Below, piece after piece: positions 46,330 to 57,829 of a stretch of DNA of 64,000 nt. Every line of letters begins with the position of its first letter. The first letter of the stretch is position 1. Both the position numbers and the translations under genes were made by a program. The stretch is from Boletus sp. NGJ (taxonomy: Eukaryota; Basidiomycota; Agaricomycetes; Boletales; Boletaceae), in contig JAGTXK010000189.1 in the NCBI GenBank assembly GCA_019096195.1, forward strand, positions 1-64,000, read 5' to 3'. The notes beneath the pieces are model-generated. The model did not search any database, was not told the origin of the DNA, and saw only the letters and a list, made by a program, of their open reading frames with translations.

Positions 46330-48489
46330 ATGGACCTTCGTCTCCCTGCCCTCTTCGCTCTCTCTGTCACCGCCTATGGCCTCGTCTCTCTCTGGCGCAG
46401 AAGTTCTGCCGCCAATCCCTTGCCCCCCGGTCCAACCCCCATCCCTATCGTCGGTAACGTCCTCGGGATAGATCCCGCAGCGCCTTGGACATCATACACG
46501 CGTTGGGGCAAGATTTTCGGTGGACATCTCCTTCCTTCCTCGTCATTTGTCCCGATCTCACATCTCTCCAGGCGACCTCGTCTATACCCGCCTGCTGAAC
46601 CAAGAGGTCATCGTTATCAACTCGGAGGAGATCGCAAAGGACCTCCTCGAGCGGCGCTCCTACAACTACTCAGATCGGCCCGCCATCATTCGTATGACCA
46701 ATGACTTGTAAGCTATGTCTACAGCAGAACAGTGTGCTCTTGGCTGATACCTCGCCTGACACCAGCTTTGGATGGTCGTTCAACTCCGTCATGGTCCCAT
46801 ACAGCGACCGCTGGCGTCTGCATCGGAGACTTTTCCATCAGGCCTTCCGACCTGAAGCTGTCCTCGACTATCACCCCATCCAGGTTCAGAAAGCGCGTGA
46901 CCTCGTCCTCAACTTGCTCGAGACCCCGGAAAGCTACGCTGCACATGTCCAAACGTGTGTTTATCCCAAGTGGTATTCTCCCTTTTCAATTCTGATACCC
47001 TCCTTCGGCAGACATTCTACATCAATAATTATGTCAGTCGTGTACGGCTATGAGACCGCACGACGAGATGATCCGATCATCAGCGTGGTTGAAAGGGCTG
47101 TCAACCTCGCGGTGGCATCCATACGTCCAGAGGTGGCTGCCTTCCTTGGTTTCTTCCCATTCCGTAAGCCTTCTACGATCTTTGATCCGTTTCACCGTTC
47201 TTAGTTTGTCCATAGTCCGGTACATTCCGCCTTGGTTCCCAGGTGCATCGTTCAAACGAACCGCCCTGTTGTCTCAGCAATATGCCGACGACATGGTCGA
47301 GACCCCGTTCCACTTTGTGCAAGAGAGTCTAGTGAGATGATTGATCTCGCAAGTTTATTAGTAATGACTGACGGCATGGTCAGGCAGCTGGCACTGCAGT
47401 CCCGTCTATGGTCTCCAACTCACTCAATCGTATTAAAGGACATGATGTCGCTGAAGACTACATACGCGCCATCAAGGAGTCCTCTGTGACAGCATTCGCT
47501 GGTCAGTATACCTGGAGACATTCCTACCCCTTTTGACTAATACGTCATTTAACGATCCTTTCTTAGCTGCGTCGGAGACAGTAAGCGCCATGTTTGACTG
47601 CTCCAATCTAACGCCGGTTCTGATGGACCAATTTCACAGACAGCCTCGACCCTACTAATCTTCATCCTGGCGATGTTGCTCAACCCCGACGTCCAGGCAC
47701 GCGCACAAGCAGAGATTGATTCAGTTGTTGGATTTGTGCGACTTCCGGTCTTTGGGGACCGTCGCTCGCTTCCGTATCTCGATGCTGTCCTGCGCGAGAC
47801 ATTGCGGTGGCATCCCACGGTCCCGCTGGGTAAAAAAATTCTCTTGTGTTTCACCTTTTCTAATATGCTGATCGATCAGGCATCCCACACGCTACGACGA
47901 ATGCAGACGTGTATGACGGTTATTTTATTCCACAAGGTTTGTGGCTCAGTTGCGGTTTGACCTTTATTAATTAAATCTCCGTGGTAGGAGCCACGATCAT
48001 TATGAATACTTGGTACGCTCATCTTTTGCCCTTGTTGCCAAATATCTGATCTCAGCTCCACCAGGGCGATGACTCGTAACGAAGCTAAATACGCCAACCC
48101 CGAACAATTCCAACCTGAACGGTTCCTCGACGACAACGGTGAACTCAACGACGACACCATGAGCTATGCTTACGGGGCTGGCCGACGTATCTGCGTCGGC
48201 CGACACGTTGCAGACGCTTCTGTCTGGTCGGCGATAGTGTCCATCTTGGCGATTTTTACAATCATGCCACGTAAAGACGAGCAAGGCAATGATATTCCCG
48301 TGAACCCACGTTGGACAGCGGGAATTACCTCGTACGTTATTCGTTCGCAAGGTTGGTCGCCTCAGTAACTTGCTCACACGGTCGCGTTCTTTTTTTTTTT
48401 TGGCCAGGCACCCACTCCACTTTCCTTGTAAGTTTGTGCCACGAGCTCCTGGTGGCTTGACTGCGGAGAAGTTGGCTCAGATATTCTGA
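46330..48489 (+). CDS. Cytochrome P450 (number 2), microsomal E-class
   Basis: The start at 46330 gives a membrane helix ([20 protein letters not shown]) and the hinge [18 protein letters not shown]. The exons carry [18 protein letters not shown], the C-helix [19 protein letters not shown], the I-helix AASETTAST (Ala-Ser in place of the common Ala-Gly), the K-helix ETLR, PERFL, and the heme loop [12 protein letters not shown] with Tyr in the usual Phe position. A final intron (GTACGT...GGCCAG) leads to [18 protein letters not shown] and the stop at 48487-48489. About a dozen exons give roughly 510 residues. The substrate is unknown. It shares a short promoter region with SNU66. Confidence 0.9.
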
Positions 48490-48825
48490 GCGTCATGATA
48501 TTTTTTATTTTTTCTCTCATTCACGATGCTGTGTTGTTCTGCTTGACTTCCTGTTGTTGTACTGTTGCTGCTGTACCATTTATTGTTTGTTCTTTGTTGG
48601 TACCTGGCTCCTGTCACATTTACCATGTACCTACGCAACATGTGTAACGCACTTCCATTCTCTGCCTCGGCAACACCGCTACTTAACTTAACTTTACCCG
48701 CAGTGACATAACAAACTGGAAGTCCAAAGGCACAAGGGTGAACATATCACCACCACTCGACAAGGAAAAAAAAGGGAACGACCACCATGACACCCACGTC
48801 GCGTGCCTACGCACCATGTGCTGCC
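48490..48825. other. Convergent 3' region
   Basis: T- and GTT-rich sequence between the stops of P450 number 2 and the next gene. No gene is seen. Confidence 0.45.
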
Positions 48826-50400
48826 TCAACCCGTCACTGCCACCCTGTCGACGGATGGTGGAGCCATGCAGGGCTTCGGAACCGGTGCGAGAGGGTCTTT
48901 CCGCTCGGACGAGAAATACAGCGAGAGTGCTTCGAGCCAATCCTTGGAGCTGTATCCGCCTCCATTCAGTGCCAGGGAGAGAACCTTCCGGCCAGCGCGT
49001 GTACTGACGCCAATGCGCGTCGGCGTGGATTCTGAAATTGCCAATATACATCCCTCGCTCATCCTCCTCGTTCTTGGGGACACGGCCGTGCGATTGCCCA
49101 TGCCGGCGCCTACGGCAGCGCTCCGTCGCGCCAAGCGTTCTCTGAGGCGGTAGAGCGGTATTTCGTCTTCGTCCTCGGTCTCGGTCGCGGATTCGCATCG
49201 GGGTGGGCTGAGCACGGAGACGGGGGAAGGGGCGTACGCGTCGGCGTCGTACCATTCGCTCGCCGGCAGGTCCATGTGCGAGTGGGAGCGGGTATATGCG
49301 GTTCGACCGGGTTTGCCGGGGACACGAGCGCCGTGACGACGCCAGGCGCATGCGTACGCATCGGGGTAGTGGAATTGCGGATGAGGCTGGTTCGTAGGGG
49401 GAACCTGTGCATGCGTCGGATCGCATTCGTGGGCCGGATCAGGCCGTTGTAGCGTCCCCACGACAAGCGATGTGTTGATAGACGGGCTCGCGTCGGAGGA
49501 CGTACTTGAGTTGGAGGCATCGTAGGGCTGTACAGAGCTCCGGGATCGCGATATGAGTGCGTGTGAGATGTTGGCAAGCGCGGAAGAGTTCATGGTCGAC
49601 CGCGTGTGATGGTCGTATGGACTGAGTACCGGAATGGGTACGGAAATGTCGTTCTTGCAGGGCGTGCTCGTCCATATCTGTGTGGGGCTCCAAGGTCCAG
49701 GAGGTAGGTAATCCATGGGGCCGACCATCGACGCGGGGAATGCGGGGTCCGTGTTGATCGATACCTTGAGGGGGCTTCCAGGGAGCCTGAGTTTGCCATC
49801 AAGGACGATATTGGTTGGCCAGGGTTCGCCGTAAGGACAGTCGGTGACGGTTGGGATCGGCGCGAGGTAGCATCTGTCAGGCGGGGTGAGGGGCAATACA
49901 AACAACGACGCTGTGTGGGTGGTGGGCAAGGACGAGTCGGGCGTCCCTCCGCGGAGGCTTGTCGCGCTCGTACTGGGGGGTCCTGCCTGGTCGCCGGCGA
50001 TGGAAGTGGTGGCGGACAAGCCGAGTTCGGGGTCGTTTAGGTCGAGCTTTGGGGAGGTCCTCCGTGGGTCGTTGGCTTGAGGAATGGACACGGTCGCTGT
50101 TGCGTTGTGCCACGGGAGGAGGGTCGAAGCGGCCGAGCGAGTGCGAGTGCTCTGGGTACGTTGTATGTAGTACGCGGGCGAGCGGGCGAGCGATCTCGGG
50201 GTGAGAAGGATGGGCCTGAGGTGGGAGTGTGCTCGAGCGAGGGCATCCTTTGGAGTGCGGTTGACACTTGGGAGGGTGAAGGGGTCGGAGGCATGAGGAC
50301 GAAAAGAAAAGAGCGCGAGTAGGGAGTGGACGAGTGTCAAGATGAACGACCAGACGTTGTCAAAGAACGCGAAAAGGCGCTTGACGAGCGAGACGGACAT
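48826..50400 (-). CDS. Unrecognised Pro/Ser-rich protein, single exon
   Basis: One open frame encodes about 524 residues from the start at 50400 (MSVSLVKRLFAFFDNVW); an upstream Met at 50445 is in frame but less likely. It opens with a basic-hydrophobic segment (FILTLVHSLLALFSF) that could be a membrane anchor. Most of the rest is Pro/Ser/Thr-rich and disordered. Two ordered-looking parts are LPLTPPDRCYLAPIPTVTDC with PYGEPWPTNIVLDGKLRLPG in the middle, and RKVLSLALNGGGYSSKDWLE near the end, after an acidic run (ETEDEDEIPLYRLRERL). I do not recognise the family. The long uninterrupted frame and even codon use support a real gene. It is divergent from RNase H2A. Confidence 0.7.
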   Translation of the reverse strand: MSVSLVKRLFAFFDNVWSFILTLVHSLLALFSFRPHASDPFTLPSVNRTPKDALARAHSHLRPILLTPRSLARSPAYYIQRTQSTRTRSAASTLLPWHNATATVSIPQANDPRRTSPKLDLNDPELGLSATTSIAGDQAGPPSTSATSLRGGTPDSSLPTTHTASLFVLPLTPPDRCYLAPIPTVTDCPYGEPWPTNIVLDGKLRLPGSPLKVSINTDPAFPASMVGPMDYLPPGPWSPTQIWTSTPCKNDISVPIPVLSPYDHHTRSTMNSSALANISHALISRSRSSVQPYDASNSSTSSDASPSINTSLVVGTLQRPDPAHECDPTHAQVPPTNQPHPQFHYPDAYACAWRRHGARVPGKPGRTAYTRSHSHMDLPASEWYDADAYAPSPVSVLSPPRCESATETEDEDEIPLYRLRERLARRSAAVGAGMGNRTAVSPRTRRMSEGCILAISESTPTRIGVSTRAGRKVLSLALNGGGYSSKDWLEALSLYFSSERKDPLAPVPKPCMAPPSVDRVAVTG

Positions 50401-50497
50401 CTTTGTTGTTGCACTTGAAGGACAGACAGCGTGAATCTGAAACATATTTCAATGTCTCTCGCTGCGGCTGACGCGCTTGTGGCTGACCGTCATCATC
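50401..50497. promoter_or_regulatory. Short divergent promoter, unknown gene and RNase H2A
   Basis: Only 97 bp separate the two start codons, so both genes must share this promoter. No TATA box is evident. Confidence 0.5.
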
Positions 50498-51665
50498 ATG
50501 GACGTCCCCTCGGCGCCATCGACGCCCCTCACCGACTCCTACTCGTACCACTCACCGACTCCCACCGCCCGCGGCCCATACATCCTCGGCGTCGACGAGG
50601 CCGGCCGGGGTCCCGTCCTTGGCCCGCTCGTTTACGGCGTCGCGTACTGCCCTGTTGCATGGAAGGATGACCTCGACCTGTTGGGTTTCGCGGGTGAGCA
50701 CCTCGCCCTCCAAGCACAGAACATCCACATAACACCGTGACCCTAAAGACTCTAAAACGTTGACGCCGGAAAAGCGGGCAGAGCTGCTGGGCGTGCTCAA
50801 TGCAGACCCCGTCAACCTAGGCTGGTCCGTACGCGTCATCAGGTGCGCAACGGACGCGGCACCACCACCGTCGCTCATCCGGGCCACTCGTCCAGTCCAC
50901 AGGCGATATCGAGGAGCATGCTCAAAGTGCCACCGACGAATCTGAACAAGCAGTCACAAGACGCGACCATCCAGCTCATTCGCGACGTCCTTCAATGTGG
51001 AATACAGCTCTCGGAGGTGAGCGTCTCTCTTCTCTTCTCAAACACTGAGACTGAGCATGTACGACCTAGGTGTACGTCGATGCGCTCGGAAACACTACAT
51101 CTTATGAGGCATACCTGTCTTCCGTCTTCCAAGGCATTAATTTCACAGTGACCACCAAAGCGGATTCGAAATTCAAGATCGTCGGCGCGGCGAGTGTGGC
51201 TGCCAAAGTCACTCGCGATGCCTGCATCGAGGGGTGGTGCTTTGAAGAACTCGACAGTGGTGATCAAGACGAGAGTAATCTCAAAGGTTTTGGAATGGAG
51301 TTTGGGAGCGGGTATCCTTCAGGTTGGAAAATTCCCTGCCAGGTTTGCATCGAATAAACGTGCTCCCTATCTAGACCCCAAAACGAAGGCTTGGATTGAA
51401 ACCTCCCTCGAGAAAAACGTTTGGATTTCCTTCCGTGGCGCGGTTCTCGTGGACTACTGTCAAAGTTATCCTTGAAAAGTCGGCACATCCGATCAAATGG
51501 TCTGTTTCTCTCTCTCTCAGTTCATGCTTTGGAGAGTTGACTGGCTGTAGGACCGATGAAGGACAGGATGCACTCGTAATGGCTTTCAACAGTGGTCAAG
51601 GAAGAGACAAGGACAGGAACCATGTTACTCGAGATTTATGCCTTCGAAGTGTGGGCACGCTGTAA
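50498..51665 (+). CDS. RNH201: Ribonuclease H2 catalytic subunit A
   Basis: This nuclear enzyme cuts RNA in RNA-DNA hybrids and removes single ribonucleotides from DNA. The start at 50498 leads to [20 protein letters not shown] with the catalytic Asp-Glu. Next come [27 protein letters not shown], the third acidic residue in VYVDALGNT, the fourth in [19 protein letters not shown], and [14 protein letters not shown]. The C-terminal parts [20 protein letters not shown] and LCLRSVGTL match the eukaryotic family. Six short introns have GT-AG ends. One oddity is that the frame of [14 protein letters not shown] and that of [11 protein letters not shown] differ by one base at an A5 run (51413-51417) with no room for an intron. 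This suggests a sequencing error or a real frame break in an otherwise intact gene. Confidence 0.9.
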
Positions 51666-51741
51666 TTTACAAGATACAAAAATACCAATACATTACGATT
51701 GCGCTGAGGATCATTTTCATAGCATAGGCCACGTTGCCAAT

Positions 51742-52284
51742 TCAGTACTCGCCAGACCGCGCCAAAGCATCTCTTGCCTGCTGTTCAGCTGCGAGGAGGT
51801 GAGCAACACGCCGTTGCACGAGCACCACACTCACCCATATGCTTCGCGTTGTGCTTATCAACTGCGTTCAAACCCTTGGTCTCCGCAATCCGGTCAATGA
51901 AGCCACCCGTCAATGCGGCCCTATAGCGAGGGTGAGACCGCTCCACCTCATGAATGGCAGATGTCCTACAGCAGTTCAACAGCCTTTTCGTGAGTGCCAG
52001 GTTTACCTTGCGCCTTGGCGTGTTGTTCGTACGCTTTTGCTGCCTAGCGATGCACGATAGGTGAGTGTGAAGCTATGGTTCGAAATGAAGGCCCATGTAC
52101 CTCGTACGAAGCGGCAGCGGCGATGATCTCATGCGAGAGCTTTGCGTGGTGCTCTCCAACCTCAGGCTGAGACTGAGTGACCTAGGAGCGACCAAGTCAG
52201 TCTCGTCGCCGTCATCAGATTCCCGGCGGGGCTGCGAACCTGGGCATAGGCCTGTGCCTCGTTAGAGTCGTGAGTGAACCACAT
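51742..52284 (-). CDS. CipC-like antibiotic-response protein (DUF3759)
   Basis: A small soluble protein family first noted as concanamycin-induced in Aspergillus; its molecular role is unknown. The start at 52284 gives MWFTHDSNEAQAYAQ. Five exons joined by GT-AG introns then encode VTQSQPEVGEHHAKLSHEII, AAKAYEQHAKAQGKPGTHEK, the hallmark ALTGGFIDRIAETKGLNAVD and KHNAKHM, and the end AEQQARDALARSGEY. Length is about 120 residues, normal for the family. The exon holding the hallmark begins after a CTATAG acceptor in phase. It is divergent from DIS3, with 131 bp between the starts. Confidence 0.85.
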
Positions 52285-52415
52285 TTTATCAGTAGATAAG
52301 TTTGGGTGTGTGCGATGACTCTTAAGAGTCTTCGAGTCATTATAGCCCCTAATAGCTACCGTGAGAATATGGTCGAGATTGTTAGCCTTCACCGACAAGG
52401 GTCTGCCCGTTCGAA
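52285..52415. promoter_or_regulatory. Divergent promoter, CipC-like and DIS3
   Basis: The 131 bp between start codons include a short imperfect palindrome (GACTCTTAAGAGTC near 52.32 kb) that could be a binding site. No TATA box is evident. Confidence 0.45.
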
Positions 52416-55400
52416 ATGCCTCAGATAACGATTCAGAAACGTCCGCGCGGAGAGGGAGTCGTAACCCAACGCAAGTTTTTCAAAAAGACTTCCCGGGGCA
52501 AGGTCATCAAAGGTTCGCGAACCAGTTAATCCTTCGCGTCAGACATACTACAGCTAAGCATCCGTCAGTACTACGGGAGCGTTACCTCCGCGACGATATA
52601 TACTGTGGTATCACCGCGTGTCGGATCTGCGTTGGTGCCGTCAATCCCGTCCTGCCCGCTGCAGGCGATGTCACCCATAAGCAATTTACGACGGGCCACT
52701 ATGTCCTCCCGGACACGAACATATTTCTGTCTCAGGTCATACCATCCTTCCTCGGTACATCTCATACTGACAATCGTCTCCTTCAGATGGATCTGATGGA
52801 GTCACCTAGCTTTACCCCTCCCATCATCCTTCTCCAGACCGTCCTGGAGGAAGTCCGACACAGATCCCTTCCCCTGTACAATCGCCTCAAGGCGCTCGTC
52901 AAGGCAGACGAGAAGAAGATTTGGGTCTTTTACAACGAGTTTCGATCGTTCGTACCTTTCTCTTCCTCTCCATTCTGCTGTTCACTCTTGTACAGAGAAA
53001 CCGCGGTTGTGACAGAAGAAAACGAGACGCCCAATGACCGCAACGACAGAGGTAGGTCGGGACTCAATCTTACAAGAGTCTCAATGCCAATGACTATCCA
53101 TAGGTATCCGGAGAGGCGCAGAATGGTACAATACCCACCTTGCGCTCGCCCACCCTCCCGTTCGTGGTCAAACGCGCAAGATCTCCCAAGTCGTCCTTCT
53201 CACCGATGACGTTGCTAACAGACAAAAAGCCGAGATGGAAAACATACCCACCGTTTCAAGTAGGGTCTCTCCCTCCTACTGTCCGTTTCTCGTTTCCTCA
53301 CCTTTCGAAAAGTCCGCAAATATGTCGAGGGATTGCAGGAAGCCGAAAAGCTTTTAGATCTGCTCGCTGCTACGGGCACGGACGGGCTCGAGCAGACTAG
53401 AGCAGCGACAACCACACGGACAGCCCTCTATGCCAATGTATGCTCTATTTTGTTGAATAGAAATCGGTGCTCATGTTGACTCGACATCTAGTACATTCCT
53501 ACTGCCACGCTCTTGGCTGGCGTAAAAGCAGGAGAACTCCATCAAGGTCACTTCAACGCAAATCAATACAATTATCTGGAGGTTCGTCCTTCTACCATTC
53601 GGTTAGCCAAGTCCCGCGATGACATCATCTTCCAGGGCACTGTATCAGTTCCGACTTTCACGAAGCCTGTCCTTCTAGTTGGCAGAGAAAACATGAATCG
53701 CGCTGTTCACGGAGATGTCGTCGTCGTCGAAGTTTTCGATGAGAGTGAATGGAAAGCTCCAACCGACGAAGTGGTCGACCAAGAAGGTGCGTCTTCCACC
53801 ATCACGGTCCTGTCATTTTCGAGTCCCGACGATTGCTTTCAGCCACTCTCAAGAACGATAACGCAGAAGACTCGGAGGAAGAGTCAGACGGAGATGAATT
53901 CAAACTTCGCGAAGAAACGAGAGCCCTCCGGTCAGTTCACACCAAGAAAGGTTCCGCTGAGAAGCAGCCCACCGGACGAGTTGTGGGAATCATCAAACGG
54001 AACTGGCGCGCGTACGTCTTTAGGTCTCACTCGGGCCGTGCTTCAAGCGTTTTTGTTTCTCATTTGAGTGTTTTTCCTCTAGTTACGTGTGCCATCTCGA
54101 TACTGCGTCCCTTCCATCTACGGCTTCGACTTCGCTCTCTACCCAGACTGTCTTTGCTCTCCCGCTTTCCCGATTACTCCCCCGCATCCGACTTCGTACT
54201 CGTCAAGCTCCTGCACTTCTTGGCCAAAAGATTCTTGTGACCATCGACCGATGGGACGCGCATTCCCGATATCCCGAGGGCCACTTGGTTCGTGCGCTCG
54301 GGAAAGCGGAGGATAAGGAAACGGAGCAAGAAAGTCTATTGCTAGAGTTCGAAGTACCATACCGACCCTTTGGGAAAGCTATCTTGGATTGTTTGCCCTC
54401 CGAAGGAGACCAGTGGGTTGTCCCGCCAAAAGTCACAACTGACCCAGTATGGAGAGATAGGATGGACTTGAGGGACTTGGACATTTGTAGTATCGATCCA
54501 CCAGGTGAGTGTTTGTCTGCAAAAGCAGGGGAACGTTCGAGTGGTTTGATGCGACGTTTGTCCTGCAGGATGTCAAGATATTGACGACGCGCTGCATGCT
54601 CGCCGTCTTCCTAATGGGCACATCGAAGCGGGTGTCCGTGAGTAATCTTGGATGCAGCCCATCATCAAAGCTAACGGTTACCGGTAGACATTGCAGATGT
54701 TTCCCATTTCGTCCAGGCTGATACCCCCATGGATAGCGAAGCTGCCTCGCGCGGTACGACCGTATACCTAGTGGACAAACGTATTGACATGTTGCCGGCA
54801 CTCTTGGGCACAAATCTCTGCTCTCTTCGACCACACGTCGAAAGATTAGCATTCAGTGTGATTTGGGTAGGTTTCTCCAATGGTCCATGCCCACAGACGA
54901 CGACTAACAGCGGCTCAGGAGCTTACTGAGGACGCTGACATTGTTAGCGTCAAGTTTACAAAGTCTGTTATTGCTTCGAAAGCGGCATTTGAGTATGAGG
55001 AGGCACAAATACGCAAAGACGACCCGTGAGTAGTGTCTTTGATGCATAAGTTGATAACACTTAGCATGGTCACACAAGCAATCGCACCGACTCGCTCACG
55101 CAATCCATTCGCCTTCTCAACGCGCTCGCTATCAAGCTCAAGGCACAGCGTATGGCAGCCGGCGCGTTGAATCTCGCTTCTCCCGAAGTGAAAATCCATC
55201 TTGGATCTGCGGAGTCCTCCGATCCCATCGACGTCGAGCAAAAAGAGCTGAAAGAGACGAACAGCTTGGTAGAAGAGTTTATGTTGCTCGCCAATGTGAG
55301 CGTCGCCAAGAAAATCGACGAGGTGTTCCCGCAGACCGCTGTTTTGAGGTGCGTTGTGTTCATTTCGATTTCTTGGTGATGCGGCATCAATGTTCGTTTT

Positions 55401-56392
55401 CGGCAAGACGCCATTTACCCCCGCCAAAGACGAATTTCGAGAAGCTTCAGGACGTGCTTCTGAAACGGAAGGGGTTCAAGCTCGATGTCTCGAGTTCGGG
55501 GGCACTTGCGGTCTCATTGGATAAATGCGTCGTGCGTCTTTGGTCTGTAGACTCCTTCAGCCGGTTCCTCACGATTAATCTAGGATCCTTCTGCACCGGC
55601 ATTCAATACCTTGGTTCGTATCATGGCAACAAGGTGCATGCTTTCTGCCGAGTATTTCTGCTCCGGGAGTGTCTCCAGAGATACTTTTGGACATTATGGG
55701 CTCGCAAGTCCGATTTACACGCATTTCACGAGTCCGATCAGGCGATATGCTGGTAAGCATGACTTGGCCTGCCTACAATGACCATTCTCAATCACACCCA
55801 CAGACGTCCTCGCGCATCGTCAGCTCGCTGCTGCTATCTCGCATGTCCCCCTCCACCCGTCGCTTCACCTCAAATCCAACGTTGAGCGCATCATGGACGT
55901 GATCAATCGACGGCATCGCATGGCCCAAATGGCAGGGCGCGCCAGCGTCGAATTTTACGTCGGTCTCGCTCTCAAAGGACGTGCAGAGGCGCTCGCCAAG
56001 GAGAGCGGTCCCACGGGGGAGGGGATCACGGAAGACGCGTTCGTCATACGGACGTTCCGGAATGGCGTCGGGGTGTTTGTGTTCCAGTGCGTGCGGATGT
56101 GACTCTGGACGATCCGTCGTTTTACTCACGGTTTCGTTTTCCGTTTGATTTTGTGTGCTTTTAGACTCGGACTGGAAGGTCTCGTCACGTTCAAACGCGA
56201 CGTCCAATTCGATGCGGACAATTATACTGTCATGGTTCCACCGTTGGGGAACGGAGCCGAGAACGTTGCGCCGGTGGCGATATCGGTGTTTGATAAAGTC
56301 AAGGTCAGGATCGAGGTAGAGAAGGATAAGAATACGCAGCGCGGGCGCGTGAAGATGTCGCTCCTGAGCCCTGTTGATTCGAGGGGGTTGTA
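52416..56392 (+). CDS. DIS3: Exosome exoribonuclease DIS3/Rrp44
   Basis: The catalytic subunit of the RNA exosome, a 3'-5' exonuclease with an endonuclease PIN domain, acting in nucleus and cytoplasm. The start at 52416 gives [16 protein letters not shown] and [14 protein letters not shown]; the first intron is 52513-52568. Domains in order are PIN ([44 protein letters not shown]), cold-shock domains ([20 protein letters not shown]), then RNB with [35 protein letters not shown] and [20 protein letters not shown]-terminal S1-like domain ([18 protein letters not shown]) ends the protein. The PIN acidic residues and the RNB Asp cluster (DIDDAL) are present. About 20 short exons give roughly 1,000 residues, the usual length. 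The stop is at 56390-56392. Confidence 0.93.
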
Positions 56393-56633
56393 GGATGGAA
56401 ACGTATTGCTTGTTTCCGTTTTCACTCGACCCTCGCCGGACCTGGTCAGATTGACATGTGCGTGTACCATGGACTGGATTCTATGTCTACAACGCGTTTG
56501 GCCTTGAGTGGCTGGCATTGTGAGGGGAGTGGTAAGTATTGCGACACACAAGACATGCTGATAAATCAGTAAACGACAACTACACACAACCATTTGCGCA
56601 AAGAAAGTGTACAAGGAACGCATGAATGATAAA

Positions 56634-57751
56634 TTAATTGCTGGGCCAGTCCGGCAAACCTTTCACTGCAGCATTACACGATTCCCGCACACGTCGTTTA
56701 CTTGCCTCATCAGCCGACTGTCGATAACTGTTGAATACTTCGTGTAGCTGGAAGGTAGATGCCGTGACAGTGTCTAGAGAGAGACTCTTCAGACCTTGTC
56801 AAAAACACGACATGGTACGACGCACCGAAATTAATGTTCGCATCCTTGAGCACCTGTAAATGCCAATATGAACACGCATGCCCAACACGTGCATCAGAGA
56901 GGCCTTACCTGTTTCCAACCCTCGACTTGACTATTATACCCGAACGCCGGGTCAGGCCCGAACAACCCCGGATCAGTGTGGCCGCCGTACTGCCGTACGA
57001 TACCCTCTGCCTGCTGCTTGCGCACAGACCACGCCTCCTTGAGGGCATCGCACGCACCCAAGAGTTGTTTCCAACTATACGCATCCCAAGCTTCCAGTCC
57101 GGGCTTATGAATGCGAATCAGGTCGCGTGGGTGCGGGACGCCTCCCGGCCCGGTCCCAAAGGCACCTTGGTTAATTTGAGACTGGTTCTGGGTCTGGGTC
57201 TGAAGCTGGGCTTGCTGCGCGTACGGATCGAATTCGGCGAGATAGCTGGGCGCGGCGTTTGTCGCCGTCTGTGGTGGGTAGGCGCCACTGGAATATGGGT
57301 AGCTGGATGGGACGGGGTATTGTTGTGACAATGACTGTGGGTACCCGGCTGTCGGTTGGAAAGCGCCGATGGCGGTGGGTTGGGGACCCATTTGCCTGTG
57401 AGGAGGGAGAGGGATGCGATCAGATCGAGGAGTGTGCGCTCATGTACGGCCGACATACCCTTGCGCTGGGTACTGTGGCGCGTAGGATGTCGATGCAAGC
57501 TGGCTCTGGGGGATCACCTGTGGTTGCGCCTGATACGGGCCACCAGGGGGGTAGGGTTGGGACAGATGTTGCTGATACTGTTGTTGGTACTGTTGGGGTT
57601 GATTCGGGTACACGTTGGAAGGGTATCCAGGCTGGAACGTGGATGCAGTGAGATCTGGAAAGCGGGCGTGTGCGGTGGTGGGGTCACCGACGAAGGGGTT
57701 GCTGGACAGTCCGGGTTGTGGACTGGCGGGACCATAGTGATTCGTGTACAT
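56634..57751 (-). CDS. Unrecognised Q/P-rich protein with a conserved-looking C-terminal helical part
   Basis: The start at 57751 gives MYTNHYGPASPQPGLSS. Four exons encode about 310 residues: a Gln/Pro/Tyr-rich disordered half (YPNQPQQYQQQYQQHL), then LIRIHKPGLEAWDAYSWKQ, LKEAWSVRKQQAEGIVRQYG, VLKDANINFGASYHVVFLTR and a final exon LHEVFNSYRQSADEASKRR ending LPDWPSN at 56634-56636. Introns use GTAAGG...TTACAG and GTCTGA...TTCCAG in phase. I cannot name the family. The helical end is likely a binding domain. It lies 78 bp downstream of SQT1 on the same strand. Confidence 0.7.
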
Positions 57752-57829
57752 GGTCGAGGGCAAGAGTGCACGACGGTCATGATGGCTGTAGTCATCGCCT
57801 ACACCGGATTATGTAACTACCAAGGTATA

